Source: Dyadobacter sp. 676 (GTDB lineage: Bacteria; Bacteroidota; Bacteroidia; Cytophagales; Spirosomataceae). Taken from it: 64,000 nt of DNA. The stretch lies in NCBI RefSeq assembly GCF_040448675.1, contig NZ_CP159289.1:5811001-5875000 (forward strand). Reading direction: 5' to 3'. A program made the translations under genes and the position numbers. Of the stretch, positions 29,937 through 38,285 are shown one piece after another; positions within the stretch are counted from its first letter, which is position 1, and each line of letters starts with the position of its first letter. The notes beneath the pieces were generated by a model. It was not told the DNA's origin, did not search any database, and saw only the letters and a list, made by a program, of their open reading frames with translations.

Positions 29937-32900
29937 GTTGTTTCGGTCGCGTTGTCTTTCCCGAAAAACAGGTGGATGCATGCGCCCGGATTGTTTTTAA
30001 CGTACAGTTCCAAACGCAGGAACTTGGATATCTGTTTCAGCAGGAGCAGGCCGAGGCCTTCGTAGCCTACGGGAAGATTGGTATGTTCGTCAGGGTCCAC
30101 CGCGTTGAGCCAGGTCAGCAGCTCGGAAGGCATGCCGGGGCCGATATCTTCAAAAATGAGGTGCATTCCGGCTTCTTCATGCCTGGTGTAAATTTTGACC
30201 CTGTTTCCCTCCCGGATTTTGATGGCGTTATCGATCAGATTATGGACGATGATGCCCAAAAGTTTAGGGTCGGTCAATACGGTTTCACCGGGGGCCACGT
30301 CCACCTGGATAGCACCATTGCTTGCATTGGCGATCGGTCTGAAAAGCGAAACCTTTTCTTCGATCAGGTCACGCAGCCCGACCTCCGACAGCGTATTGTA
30401 CCCGCCGCGCAGCTCGGGTTTGATGAAATTGACCAGGTTGTCAACCATATGATACATGTTTTCGACGGCCAGCTTTAACTGTTTCATGAAGCTGATGGCG
30501 CTGTCGAGGTTGTTTGCTTCGATCAGGGACTGACTGTAATCCAGTGCATACGACATATGCTTCACCGGAGTGCGAATGTCGTGCGAGATGGACGCGATCA
30601 TATGAATATGCAACCTGACTTGCTGTTCGAGGTGTTTTTCAGAATCGCTCAGCACGCCGAGTGTTTTTTCCAGATGCTCCGTCCGCTCCCTGACCTTGGC
30701 TTCCAATAGGAGGTTTTGTTTTTTGATCGCTTTGATGCGCTGCCTCAATATCCCGTAGAACAGCAGCAGGACCGCCGCGACGGCGATGCCCCGGAACCAC
30801 CATGTTTCATGCCACCGTCTCCCGACGGCAATAGTTACCTGCATCTCACTGTAATTGTTCTTCCCGAAGCCGTTAGCCTTGCGCACGCGCAGCGTATAAT
30901 TGCCTCCTCCGTGCAGGGGAATGGCTATGGCCCTGTTTTCTTCCAGGGCTTTCCATTCCGTCAGGGGTTCGTCGCCTTTAAAGATCCGGTACGACATTCT
31001 CAGATTGTATGGATCCCCGAAATAGGGGGTGGTTACCTTCAAAACGATTTGCGGCACCCCGGCCCCGACCGACACCCTATTGCCATCGAATGTCAAGGTG
31101 CTATCGTCGCCGCCCGAACTGTCGATGAAAATCTGCTCGTCGGGGAGCTCCGGTCGCGTCTGTTCCGGCACGAACCACACGAGGCCGTCGATCGACGGGA
31201 GAGACACGATGCCCCCCGGGCGCCCTTAGCGCGCACGGCTGGCAACCTCCATTGAATTCATTGGTATTGAAGCCCGCGGTTTTGGAGTAATAGTGATAAT
31301 ACAAGTCGAAGGGCTTACGTGCGTAGGCCAGGAGGTCACTCCTTTTGATTTGGAACAACCCTTTATTGGTCGTTATCCAAAAGAAACCGTTCTTATCCTC
31401 TGTCATGCAGTGGGCGCTGGCGAGGTACTGCTCCTTGTCCACCGGGAACTGCGTCAGTTTATTGCCCTTCAAAAGAAATAGGCCATTGGCGTAGGTGGTA
31501 ATCCATATTTCGTCCCGACCGTCGGGAATATAGAGGCTCCGGATATAAAAACTGGCAAGGCCGGTAATGCAGGTTATCCGTTTCGTACGCAAATGGATTT
31601 TATAAAGCCCCTTCCCGGTTCCGATCCACAGGATTTCTGCGGTTTGATGTTGAATCCAGGAAATGTTGGACAGGTGCTTTCCCGCAAAGTAGCGCGGTTG
31701 CACGCCGGGTTGCGAAGGATCGATGTAGTAGAGGCCGGTCGCATTGGTGCCGATCCAGATCCTGCCGTCCCGTCCTTCGTAGAGTTGCTTTATCTCGTCG
31801 GGGATCTTCCAGGTGGAAATGATATGTTCCCCATCGCCGTCGAACCTGAACAACGTTTCCCGTCGTTTACACCATATCGTTCCCGCACGGTCTTTCAGGA
31901 TGCTGTACTTGTCCCAGTCGACGGATTTTTCCATTAATTTCAAATGCGAAGTCACCGAACCGTTTTCATCGAGTGAGAAAACGGTGCCGTTAACGGTGAT
32001 AATTTTGTTATTGTCGAGAAGCGCCTGACCATAATACACGTTGTCCAGACTTGCACGCGGGGCACTTATCGTTCGAAACTGCTTTTTGCTGAGAACATAG
32101 AGACCATGGAGCTGGCTTCCGAGGAACAACCGGCCGGTCTCCCTGTTCAGGTGAATGGTTTTAATGCCTGCGGCCTGAAAGTCGAATCCGTCGAGGATCA
32201 GGGTGCTCCGAAGCGATCCGTCCCCGGCGGGTTGCAGCTCGTACAGACGCCTGCCTGCGGATACGAAGGCCTGGTTGGAGCAGTTATTCCAGAAAATCCG
32301 ATGTCCGGATGTTAATTTCAAATCTTCCGAAATGGCACCGGAAAGTATTGATTCCCGCGGACGCGAGCCGCCTCCCGGACCCGGAAAACGGGTCAGGCTT
32401 AAATTTTCGTGCAGGTAATACAGGTCGTCGCCCAAACGGAAAAAGCGGAAAAAGCTCATGCCGGGAAAATGAAAGAGCTTCGTCATTTTATTGTTCACAT
32501 AGTAGCCGACGTCTTGCTCGTCATACGCGAAATGCCTTGCTCCGGGCGCCGGGTATAACGCCGCAATTTCGTGGCGATAGTGCGTCAACGCATCCTCGTT
32601 AAGGTCCGGCAGTGCTTCGATCAGATGCAGCTTGCGGATTTTTGGAATATTGGCCGACCTGCGCAGGGGATAACCTTTCAGGGAAGTGTCGATAGCCGCT
32701 TTGCCTCCGACCACCCGGACCCAGACCTCGTTGTTGGTCATCGCAAGCAGATCGTCCCGACCGTTTTCCGGATCGAGGTAGAAACCGGAGATACTTCGGG
32801 CGGCATAAGAGTCGCCCAGCTTGTCGAAACTGACAAAACGGTTTCCGTCGAAACGCACCAGGCCCCTTTCCGTAGCCAGCCAGACGTTCCCGCGCTCGTC

Positions 32901-33074
32901 CCGGGCAATCGATTTGACGCTGTTTTGCGGCAGGCCATTTTCGTCCGTGAAATGCCTGACATCGTAACCCGGAACGGAGGCTTGCTGGTTCGGCGCTTTT
33001 TGGCCGGCTGAAATATGAGGGAGGGTAAATAAGCAAAGAACCAATAGAAAAGGGGCCTTGTAAAATGGATGCAT
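29927..33074 (-). CDS. Propeller-type sensor histidine kinase, frameshifted at a C6 tract
   Basis: Two frames join when one base is removed from the C6 run at 31212-31217, giving 1048 residues with no other break. The order is a signal peptide (LPHISAGQ), two-component regulator propeller repeats (about 40-600, for example DERGNVWLATERGLVRFDG and GRIWIGTNATGLYYID), a Y_Y_Y-type domain, one membrane helix (about 759-776), a coiled linker, HisKA with H831 (SISHDIRTPV) and a HATPase with the N box (NLIDNAIK, N948). No receiver or AraC domain follows, unlike hybrid sensors, so phosphate must pass to a separate regulator, most simply the one at 29286. The propeller should sense a periplasmic ligand, which is unknown. 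As written, the protein stops after the propeller and would be inactive. Confidence 0.82.
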
Positions 33075-33368
33075 TTTGGCTGCCTAATATAACGTTGAAG
33101 GTGCAATAAAGCGGAATTGCGCGAATACTCTTCAAGACCGTGACCCGATTTTCAGCCGGAAGGTCAACGGAGCGCGGATATCTTTTTTGCAACCCGTTTC
33201 TCAAAAGGAAAAAGCCGGCAAATACTAATGACGAGCCCCGGTGGCAGCGTCCCTGCCGTCACGGGTATTTGCCGCTTTATGCCTGTTGGATCATTCCCTA
33301 ACCCTGCCCGCGGGCTAAAATTACGGAACCGCACCGCGGTTGTGCCGGAAATGGCTCCGAAGCGGATT

Positions 33369-34346
33369 TCAACAGGAAATTATTTGTCCCTTCCAGCTCG
33401 TGGTTCGCAGGAACTGTTCCCAATCGAGCACGTCCGGGTTGATTTGTTTGTACCAAAGCAGGTCACGATCTTTTCCGAAATAGCCGTATTCGACGGCATA
33501 GGTTACCATTCCCGAAATCTCGCGGACCAGCGTCTCGTTGGAACCGAATTCGGGGAAGTGACGGAGTAGTTCTTCCTGCGAGAACGCGGAACTGTACTCA
33601 GCCTTTTTGCCGGTGACCCGCGCAAAGGTATCGACCATTTCACGGGGTGAAATGATGTCGCCGATGACCGGCAACGATTTACCGGCATACTGGTCGGGAT
33701 TCGAGAAAATTTCCAGAACGGCAGGGCCGGTGGCGGTAAGAGGGTCGACGAACGGGGCGGGGAAGTTTTCGGGCAGGTATATCGGGAATATGAGCGTATC
33801 CCCTTTCATAACGGGCGTATAAAATTCCATCAGGTTCGTATAAAAGAAAGCCATGTAAATGAAAGAGCTTACGACCGGTAACGTCCTGATGTACGCCTCG
33901 ATCCTGGCTTTGTCCGTAAAGTGGGGCGCAAATATTTTCCCTCCACTGATTTTGTCGACGTCTTCCAGGCTGCTGAAAACGATATGCCGCACGCCGGCAC
34001 GAACAGCCGCATCGGCCAGCTGCTTGCCCAGTTCCAGCTCGTAACTTGCCGGCGGTACGATGTTTGGGGTTAGCAGGAAAACACCGTCCGAGCCGAGGAA
34101 TGCTTCTTGATATTCCTTTTCGTATCCGGGAGCAAGGGGAAGACCGATCAATTGGGCTCCCTGCGCCGCCAAACGGAGCGCCTCGGGAGAATCGGTCCGC
34201 CGGGTAATGCCGCGGACGCGATACCGCCCGCTTGCCAGCAAGGTATGGGCAACACTGCGCCCCTGCTTGCCCGAAATGCCTGTGATGGTGATAAGTGGTT
34301 TGTATTCGCTATCCGCGATACCGTGTACTTTCGATTCAGATCTCAT
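33369..34346 (-). CDS. NmrA-like NAD(P)-binding reductase
   Basis: 325 residues with a Rossmann fold at the N terminus. The dinucleotide motif is ITGISGKQG (TGxxGxxG type), followed by RVRGITRR, where basic residues suggest NADPH. A second strand reads GVFLLTPN, and HIVFSSLEDV and FAPHFTDKARIE follow. The sequence and length fit the NmrA/HSCARG group, whose members include quinone reductases and redox sensors lacking activity. The gene is divergent from the HxlR regulator at 34457, across an intergenic region with inverted repeats. Regulation of this reductase by HxlR is a reasonable inference, as in many quinone or electrophile response loci. Confidence 0.86.
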   Translation of the reverse strand: MRSESKVHGIADSEYKPLITITGISGKQGRSVAHTLLASGRYRVRGITRRTDSPEALRLAAQGAQLIGLPLAPGYEKEYQEAFLGSDGVFLLTPNIVPPASYELELGKQLADAAVRAGVRHIVFSSLEDVDKISGGKIFAPHFTDKARIEAYIRTLPVVSSFIYMAFFYTNLMEFYTPVMKGDTLIFPIYLPENFPAPFVDPLTATGPAVLEIFSNPDQYAGKSLPVIGDIISPREMVDTFARVTGKKAEYSSAFSQEELLRHFPEFGSNETLVREISGMVTYAVEYGYFGKDRDLLWYKQINPDVLDWEQFLRTTSWKGQIISC

Positions 34347-34381
34347 GCTCTATTGTTTCAAAAATTTATACTATAAAAAAT

Positions 34382-34425
34382 ATAGTTGCAAAACTATTTA
34401 TAGCTTAATAGCTTTGCAATAACTA
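34382..34425. promoter_or_regulatory. Inverted repeats between the NmrA-like and HxlR genes (candidate HxlR operator)
   Basis: ATAGTT GCAA AACTAT at 34382-34397 is a palindrome with 6-base arms. TAGTTGCAAA near 34384 also pairs with TTTGCAATAACTA at 34413-34425, apart from one extra base. The region is AT-rich and shared by divergent genes, as expected for an autoregulated HxlR operator. Confidence 0.5.
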
Positions 34426-34456
34426 TCCATTTGGATAGGTGCTCAAACGGATCGTT

Positions 34457-34843
34457 ATGGAAATAGAATGTCGGGGTGATTTTGTAGAAGTCAACAGCAA
34501 GTTGTACCCGTGTACGGTAAGCCTGGCTATGGACCTGGTAGGGGGGAAGTGGAAGGTGGTTATCCTGTATCATTTGAAGGATGCCCCCAAACGGTACAGC
34601 GAACTTAGAAAAGAAATGCCGGGGGTAACCGAAAGGACATTAAGCCTGCAATTAAAGCAGTTGGAGGAAGATGGCCTTGTCGCCAGGCAGGTCTATGGGG
34701 AAAAGCCGCCTGTCAGGGTGGTTTACAGCCTGACGGATTTTGGCAAGTCGTGCCGGCCTGTACTGGATGCCATCCTTGGATGGGGTAATGAAATCGCCTC
34801 CCGAGAAGGCAAATTTATAAACGTTTCGATGGAGGGCCGGTAG
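34457..34843 (+). CDS. HxlR-family winged-helix regulator
   Basis: 128 residues from the ATG at 34457 (MEIECRGDFVEV); an in-frame GTG at 34439 is an alternative. The HxlR core is clear: YPCTVSLAMDLVGGKWKV, then RYSELRKEMPGVTERTL, then LKQLEEDGLVARQVYG and VVYSLTDFGKS. The single Cys in YPCTV is at the position used as a redox or electrophile switch in several HxlR proteins such as HypR and YodB. It contains a G6 tract (34541-34546) that is in frame. It lies divergent from one NmrA-type gene and nine bases before the AraC gene, so it may control both directions. Confidence 0.92.
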   Translation: MEIECRGDFVEVNSKLYPCTVSLAMDLVGGKWKVVILYHLKDAPKRYSELRKEMPGVTERTLSLQLKQLEEDGLVARQVYGEKPPVRVVYSLTDFGKSCRPVLDAILGWGNEIASREGKFINVSMEGR

Positions 34844-34852
34844 CGGTTTTAA

Positions 34853-35698
34853 ATGGATGAATTGAACAACAGGCCGATAACCCGAATGGAGGATAGTAAA
34901 GGAATTTATGCGGAGGAGCGGATCGCTGTTCCAGATGAGTTTGCCAACGTTTTTTCCTATTTCTACACAGCCCGGAACGACAGCGCACACCCTGTTCACA
35001 AAACACTGATACCCAGTTTTCAGACCATCATCGCGTTCAACTTCGGATCGCCCGCCAGGGTACGGTTCGGGGATAATGCGCTTTGGGTAGAGCAGTGCAT
35101 TGTCCTGGGGCCGCTCAAACGGCCCATTGAATATATTTTGCCGCCGGATACCCATTTGCTGGTCGTTAATTTCAGGGACGACGCCTTTTATCGTTTTTTC
35201 GGACCGGTTATGTTTTCGGAAATGATTGCCCGGCATCCCGACGAACTCCTGGAAAAAAGCTGCTTTTCGGAGCTTTGGCTGCGGCTTAAAAACGAATCCC
35301 CTCACAGGCGGCCAGGGCTGATCCTGGATTTTTGCAGGCCGTACCTTCGCCCGAGGGACGCCGCGTTCGAATGCATAACGGAAGCCCGGCCCGACTATGT
35401 CCGGATGAACGCAATCAGGACCATTGCACAGGAGACGGGACAAAGCGAACGCAACGTGCAGCTAAACCACAAAAAATACCTGGGTTACACAGCGAAGGAA
35501 AGAAGCCGGTATCAAAAGTTTCTGAATGCCCTGCGCATGTCGCAAGGGATTAGCGGCAAGGCGGATTGGCACCAGATCGCCGAAGCGAGCGGATATTACG
35601 ACCAAAGCCAGCTGATCCACGACTTCCGGCATTTTATGAACGTTAGTCCCGGACAATACCTGAAATTTCAGGCCGGGATCTGCCAGACAGCCTCCTAG
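34853..35698 (+). CDS. AraC-family transcriptional regulator
   Basis: 281 residues. The N-terminal part (about 1-150) has the pattern of the DUF6597-type sensing domain found in many Bacteroidota AraC proteins (LIPSFQTIIAFNFGSPA, then QCIVLGPLKRPIEY). The C-terminal 100 residues form an AraC double HTH: AQETGQSERNVQLNHKKYLG for the first helix pair and ASGYYDQSQLIHDFRHFMN, followed by SPGQYLKFQ, for the second. It follows HxlR by nine bases and precedes the NmrA-like reductase by 81, so it is probably in one operon and may regulate it. The ligand is unknown. Confidence 0.88.
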   Translation: MDELNNRPITRMEDSKGIYAEERIAVPDEFANVFSYFYTARNDSAHPVHKTLIPSFQTIIAFNFGSPARVRFGDNALWVEQCIVLGPLKRPIEYILPPDTHLLVVNFRDDAFYRFFGPVMFSEMIARHPDELLEKSCFSELWLRLKNESPHRRPGLILDFCRPYLRPRDAAFECITEARPDYVRMNAIRTIAQETGQSERNVQLNHKKYLGYTAKERSRYQKFLNALRMSQGISGKADWHQIAEASGYYDQSQLIHDFRHFMNVSPGQYLKFQAGICQTAS

Positions 35699-35779
35699 CG
35701 TACGGGACGTTTCGTTTTCTTACAATTTTTGCTGCTCCCGGCGGACGAATTTTGTGCTGTTCATTAAAAAACGGAAATT

Positions 35780-36649
35780 ATGAAACAGGCAAACATCTTT
35801 CTGACAGGCGCTACCGGTACCGTGGGAGCGCAATTGGTTCAACGGCTGGCCTCCATGCAGGTACCTTTCAAAGCATTGGTGCGCAGCGGTTCCAATGCCG
35901 GAGTTTTAAAAAATTTACCCCTCGCCGAGGTCACGGAAGGGAATCTCGATAATCCCGCCAGTTTTGAGCATGCGCTCAGGGGCGTCGAAACGGCTTTTCT
36001 TTTAACGAATTCATCGGAAAAAGCCGAGTCTTTGCAAATGAATTTCGTTCAGGCCGCGTATGAGGCGGGGGTTAAGCACATTGTCAAGCTTTCCCAGTTC
36101 GCCGCAGACGAGTCTTCGCCTGTCCGGTTTCTACGGTATCACGCGAGGGTGGAAAAGAGGATCAGAGACCTGGGGTTCGCCTACACTTTCCTTCGTCCCA
36201 ACCTGTACATGCAGGGCCTGCTGGCGTTTAAAACACACATAAGGGATAGCGGCCGTTTTTTTGCGGCTATCGGCAAGGCGAGGGTAAGCGCTGTCGATGT
36301 GAGGGACATCGCGGCGGTTGCGGCAGCTGCCCTGACGCAGGACGGGCACCGAAACAAGGTTTACGACATCACGGGGCCGCAATCGCTCAGCCATTACGAA
36401 ATGGCCGGGACATTTTCCACGGTGCTGGGCAAACCCGTTACGTTTGTAGACGTAACGCCTGCACAAATGGAAGCGGCTTTACAGGCCGCAGGTTTTCCCG
36501 AATGGCAGGTAGGAGGGCTGATCGAAGACTACGCACATTATGCGCGGGGCGAGGCGCAGCCGGTGTACGACACCGTGCAGCGCGTTACGGGGCAGAATGC
36601 GGTCACTTTCAAACAGTTTGTCAGGGAACATAGCTTTCTATTTCGCTGA
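35780..36649 (+). CDS. NmrA-like NAD(P)H oxidoreductase (YtfG/QOR2-like)
   Basis: 289 residues. A complete Rossmann core begins with IFLTGATGTVGAQLV, followed by FKALVRSGSNA, AFLLTNSSEKA, HIVKLSQFAAD, FLRPNLYMQGLL and DVRDIAAVAAAAL. The pattern and length match the NmrA/YtfG-type reductases, which use NADPH and act on quinones or small carbonyls; some only sense the NADP ratio. It is distinct from the paralogue at 33369. It stands in the HxlR-AraC operon, which supports a role in an electrophile or quinone response. Substrate specificity cannot be read from the sequence. Confidence 0.88.
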   Translation: MKQANIFLTGATGTVGAQLVQRLASMQVPFKALVRSGSNAGVLKNLPLAEVTEGNLDNPASFEHALRGVETAFLLTNSSEKAESLQMNFVQAAYEAGVKHIVKLSQFAADESSPVRFLRYHARVEKRIRDLGFAYTFLRPNLYMQGLLAFKTHIRDSGRFFAAIGKARVSAVDVRDIAAVAAAALTQDGHRNKVYDITGPQSLSHYEMAGTFSTVLGKPVTFVDVTPAQMEAALQAAGFPEWQVGGLIEDYAHYARGEAQPVYDTVQRVTGQNAVTFKQFVREHSFLFR

Positions 36650-36683
36650 TATGCGGATCAAGGCTATGCCCAAGCATTCATAT

Positions 36684-37469
36684 TCAGTCTTCGGCTTTAT
36701 TTTGCGGGGCTCCCTGGTGTTTGTGAATGGCGCTGTCGGCACTGCTGCTGATTACGAATTGCCGCACAGCGCCCTGTTCCCACGCATTTGCCCCCGCCAC
36801 CGGCGTTGGTTGCCGGATGTCCTGCCGGTTCATCCGCGTTTTCGCGGTGGACACATTGAAACGCTTATCGCGCGCTTCAACGAGCTCTTTCCGGAGTTGC
36901 CCGTCGCGGGTGAAACCCATCATCAGCATAGGCGAGCCCAACGGCAGGTCCCTTTGCTGGTCGGTGTGCCAGGTATGGATGGTTTTGCCATAGGTTGAAA
37001 CGAGTTTTTTCATCAGCTCGTGCTCGGCAATAAGAGGGATTCCGGGCGCTATAAGCGTACCCGATTTAACCTCATAGGCGTGGGAATGCCAAAGCTTCCG
37101 TTCTTCCTCGGAAAGCGTCCTGAACAGTTTTTCGGTAATGATATATTCCACGCCCATCAGCTTGGCATCGCGCTCGTTTCCATCGAAGATAACCGCCTGG
37201 TAAACATCCTGGTTGAGCTGCTGAACATAATGGTGGGCTTCCATTTGTGCCCGGATGTTCCCGTTGTAAAAGTGAAAACCATCCAGATACGCGTCGAAGT
37301 AGCGGAGCGGCCCTTTGCTTTGCAATAAATCGGCCCCGGTGGTCAGCAGGCGATCTTTAACAGGCTTTTGATCGCCGGGGACATCCACATTGGATTCGGT
37401 GTTCCGTCCGCCGCAACCGGCCAGCAATAGTAACCCCCACAACAAGGGCTTGGAAAACATGCGTCTCAT
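36684..37469 (-). CDS. OBAP/DUF1264-like lipoprotein
   Basis: 261 residues with a lipoprotein signal (WGLLLLAGCGG, Cys near residue 19). The body follows the DUF1264 (oil body-associated protein) pattern: HHYVQQLNQDVYQAVIFDG, KLMGVEYIITEKLFRTL, LWHSHAYEVKSGTLIAPG and KTIHTWHTD, followed by a C-terminal RDKRFNVST. The His-rich core suggests metal binding, but no activity is established for the family. It is convergent with the NmrA-like gene, 34 bases apart. It probably sits at a membrane surface facing the periplasm. Met4 is an equally possible start. Confidence 0.85.
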   Translation of the reverse strand: MRRMFSKPLLWGLLLLAGCGGRNTESNVDVPGDQKPVKDRLLTTGADLLQSKGPLRYFDAYLDGFHFYNGNIRAQMEAHHYVQQLNQDVYQAVIFDGNERDAKLMGVEYIITEKLFRTLSEEERKLWHSHAYEVKSGTLIAPGIPLIAEHELMKKLVSTYGKTIHTWHTDQQRDLPLGSPMLMMGFTRDGQLRKELVEARDKRFNVSTAKTRMNRQDIRQPTPVAGANAWEQGAVRQFVISSSADSAIHKHQGAPQNKAED

Positions 37470-37720
37470 AATATTTAGCCAGGAATAGTGATAGTGATGC
37501 CGGAACCGGCTGTCTGCGCGGCATCCTCCCAGCTCTCTGTGGAACTGGCCATTACAACCGACATGGCACTTTCAGTTTAAATGTTGAAACAAATACACCT
37601 GATAGCCGGCGTCGTTGTCAATAAGCGTACCCCGCACGTTTCCGCCGCGGCTGCTCCGTTTGAGCGGCGCGGCGGGGAATGCGGGGAACATAATGGGGAA
37701 GCGATTCCCGGCGGGAAGAG

Positions 37721-38066
37721 CTATTGGCCGGTTTCACTTTTCTGCTCGAAAAGACGCATCGCGAACAGCCCGTTTCCGACCGCGCCTCCTGCCCGGAGAG
37801 CCGCGGCGATAAATACCGTTTCGGCGATTTCCTCCCGGCTGGCTCCGGCTTTAACCGCATTTTCGATATGAGATTCGATGCAATAGGCGCATTGGGTCGT
37901 CAGGGCCACCGCTACCGACATCAGTTCGCGGTATTTGACCGGGATTACGCCGTCGGCACGTTCCGCGGTATATTTCAGGTTCAAAAAAAGCTGCCGCTTC
38001 CTTTTTGGCGGCGTTAATCAGTGTCTCGGTGTAGGCGCGGTCGCCGGGGTTTTGGTAGTCAGCCAT
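37721..38066 (-). CDS. AhpD/CMD-like carboxymuconolactone decarboxylase-family protein, frameshifted
   Basis: Starts MADYQNPGDRAYTETL at 38066. The frame breaks at the A7 run at 37983-37989; removing one base joins it to NLKYTAERADGVIPVKYREL and ends at 37721: 114 residues, the normal length for this family. The CxxC redox pair is in TTQCAYCIESHIENA, with the conserved His three residues on and a GASREEIAETVFIAAAL helix. Such proteins act as peroxidase-like or AhpC-reducing disulfide enzymes. As written, translation stops before the active site if begun at 38066, whereas a start at the Met at 37984 would still contain CxxC. No functional partner is next to it. Confidence 0.78.
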
Positions 38067-38285
38067 CGTTCTTTGGTTATAAAATAAATTTCCTAACCTA
38101 CCCAAAAGGGCCGCGAGGGGATAATCTACGGCACGGGTTAAAAGCGTCGGTCTGACTTCTCATTCCATTCGTACGTGCCGGCATTCCATCGGCCCGTAAC
38201 TTGCGTTAAAACGCGCGTCCTACCGGTTGTTTACCGGCATTAAAACCAGGTGATGCGGTTCGCGGCAGATAAACACCGATCCGAC

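Noticed and set aside
33075..33368. Possible small gene between the propeller kinase and the NmrA-like gene
   Set aside because: No frame of reasonable composition is present; it is probably only a promoter region.
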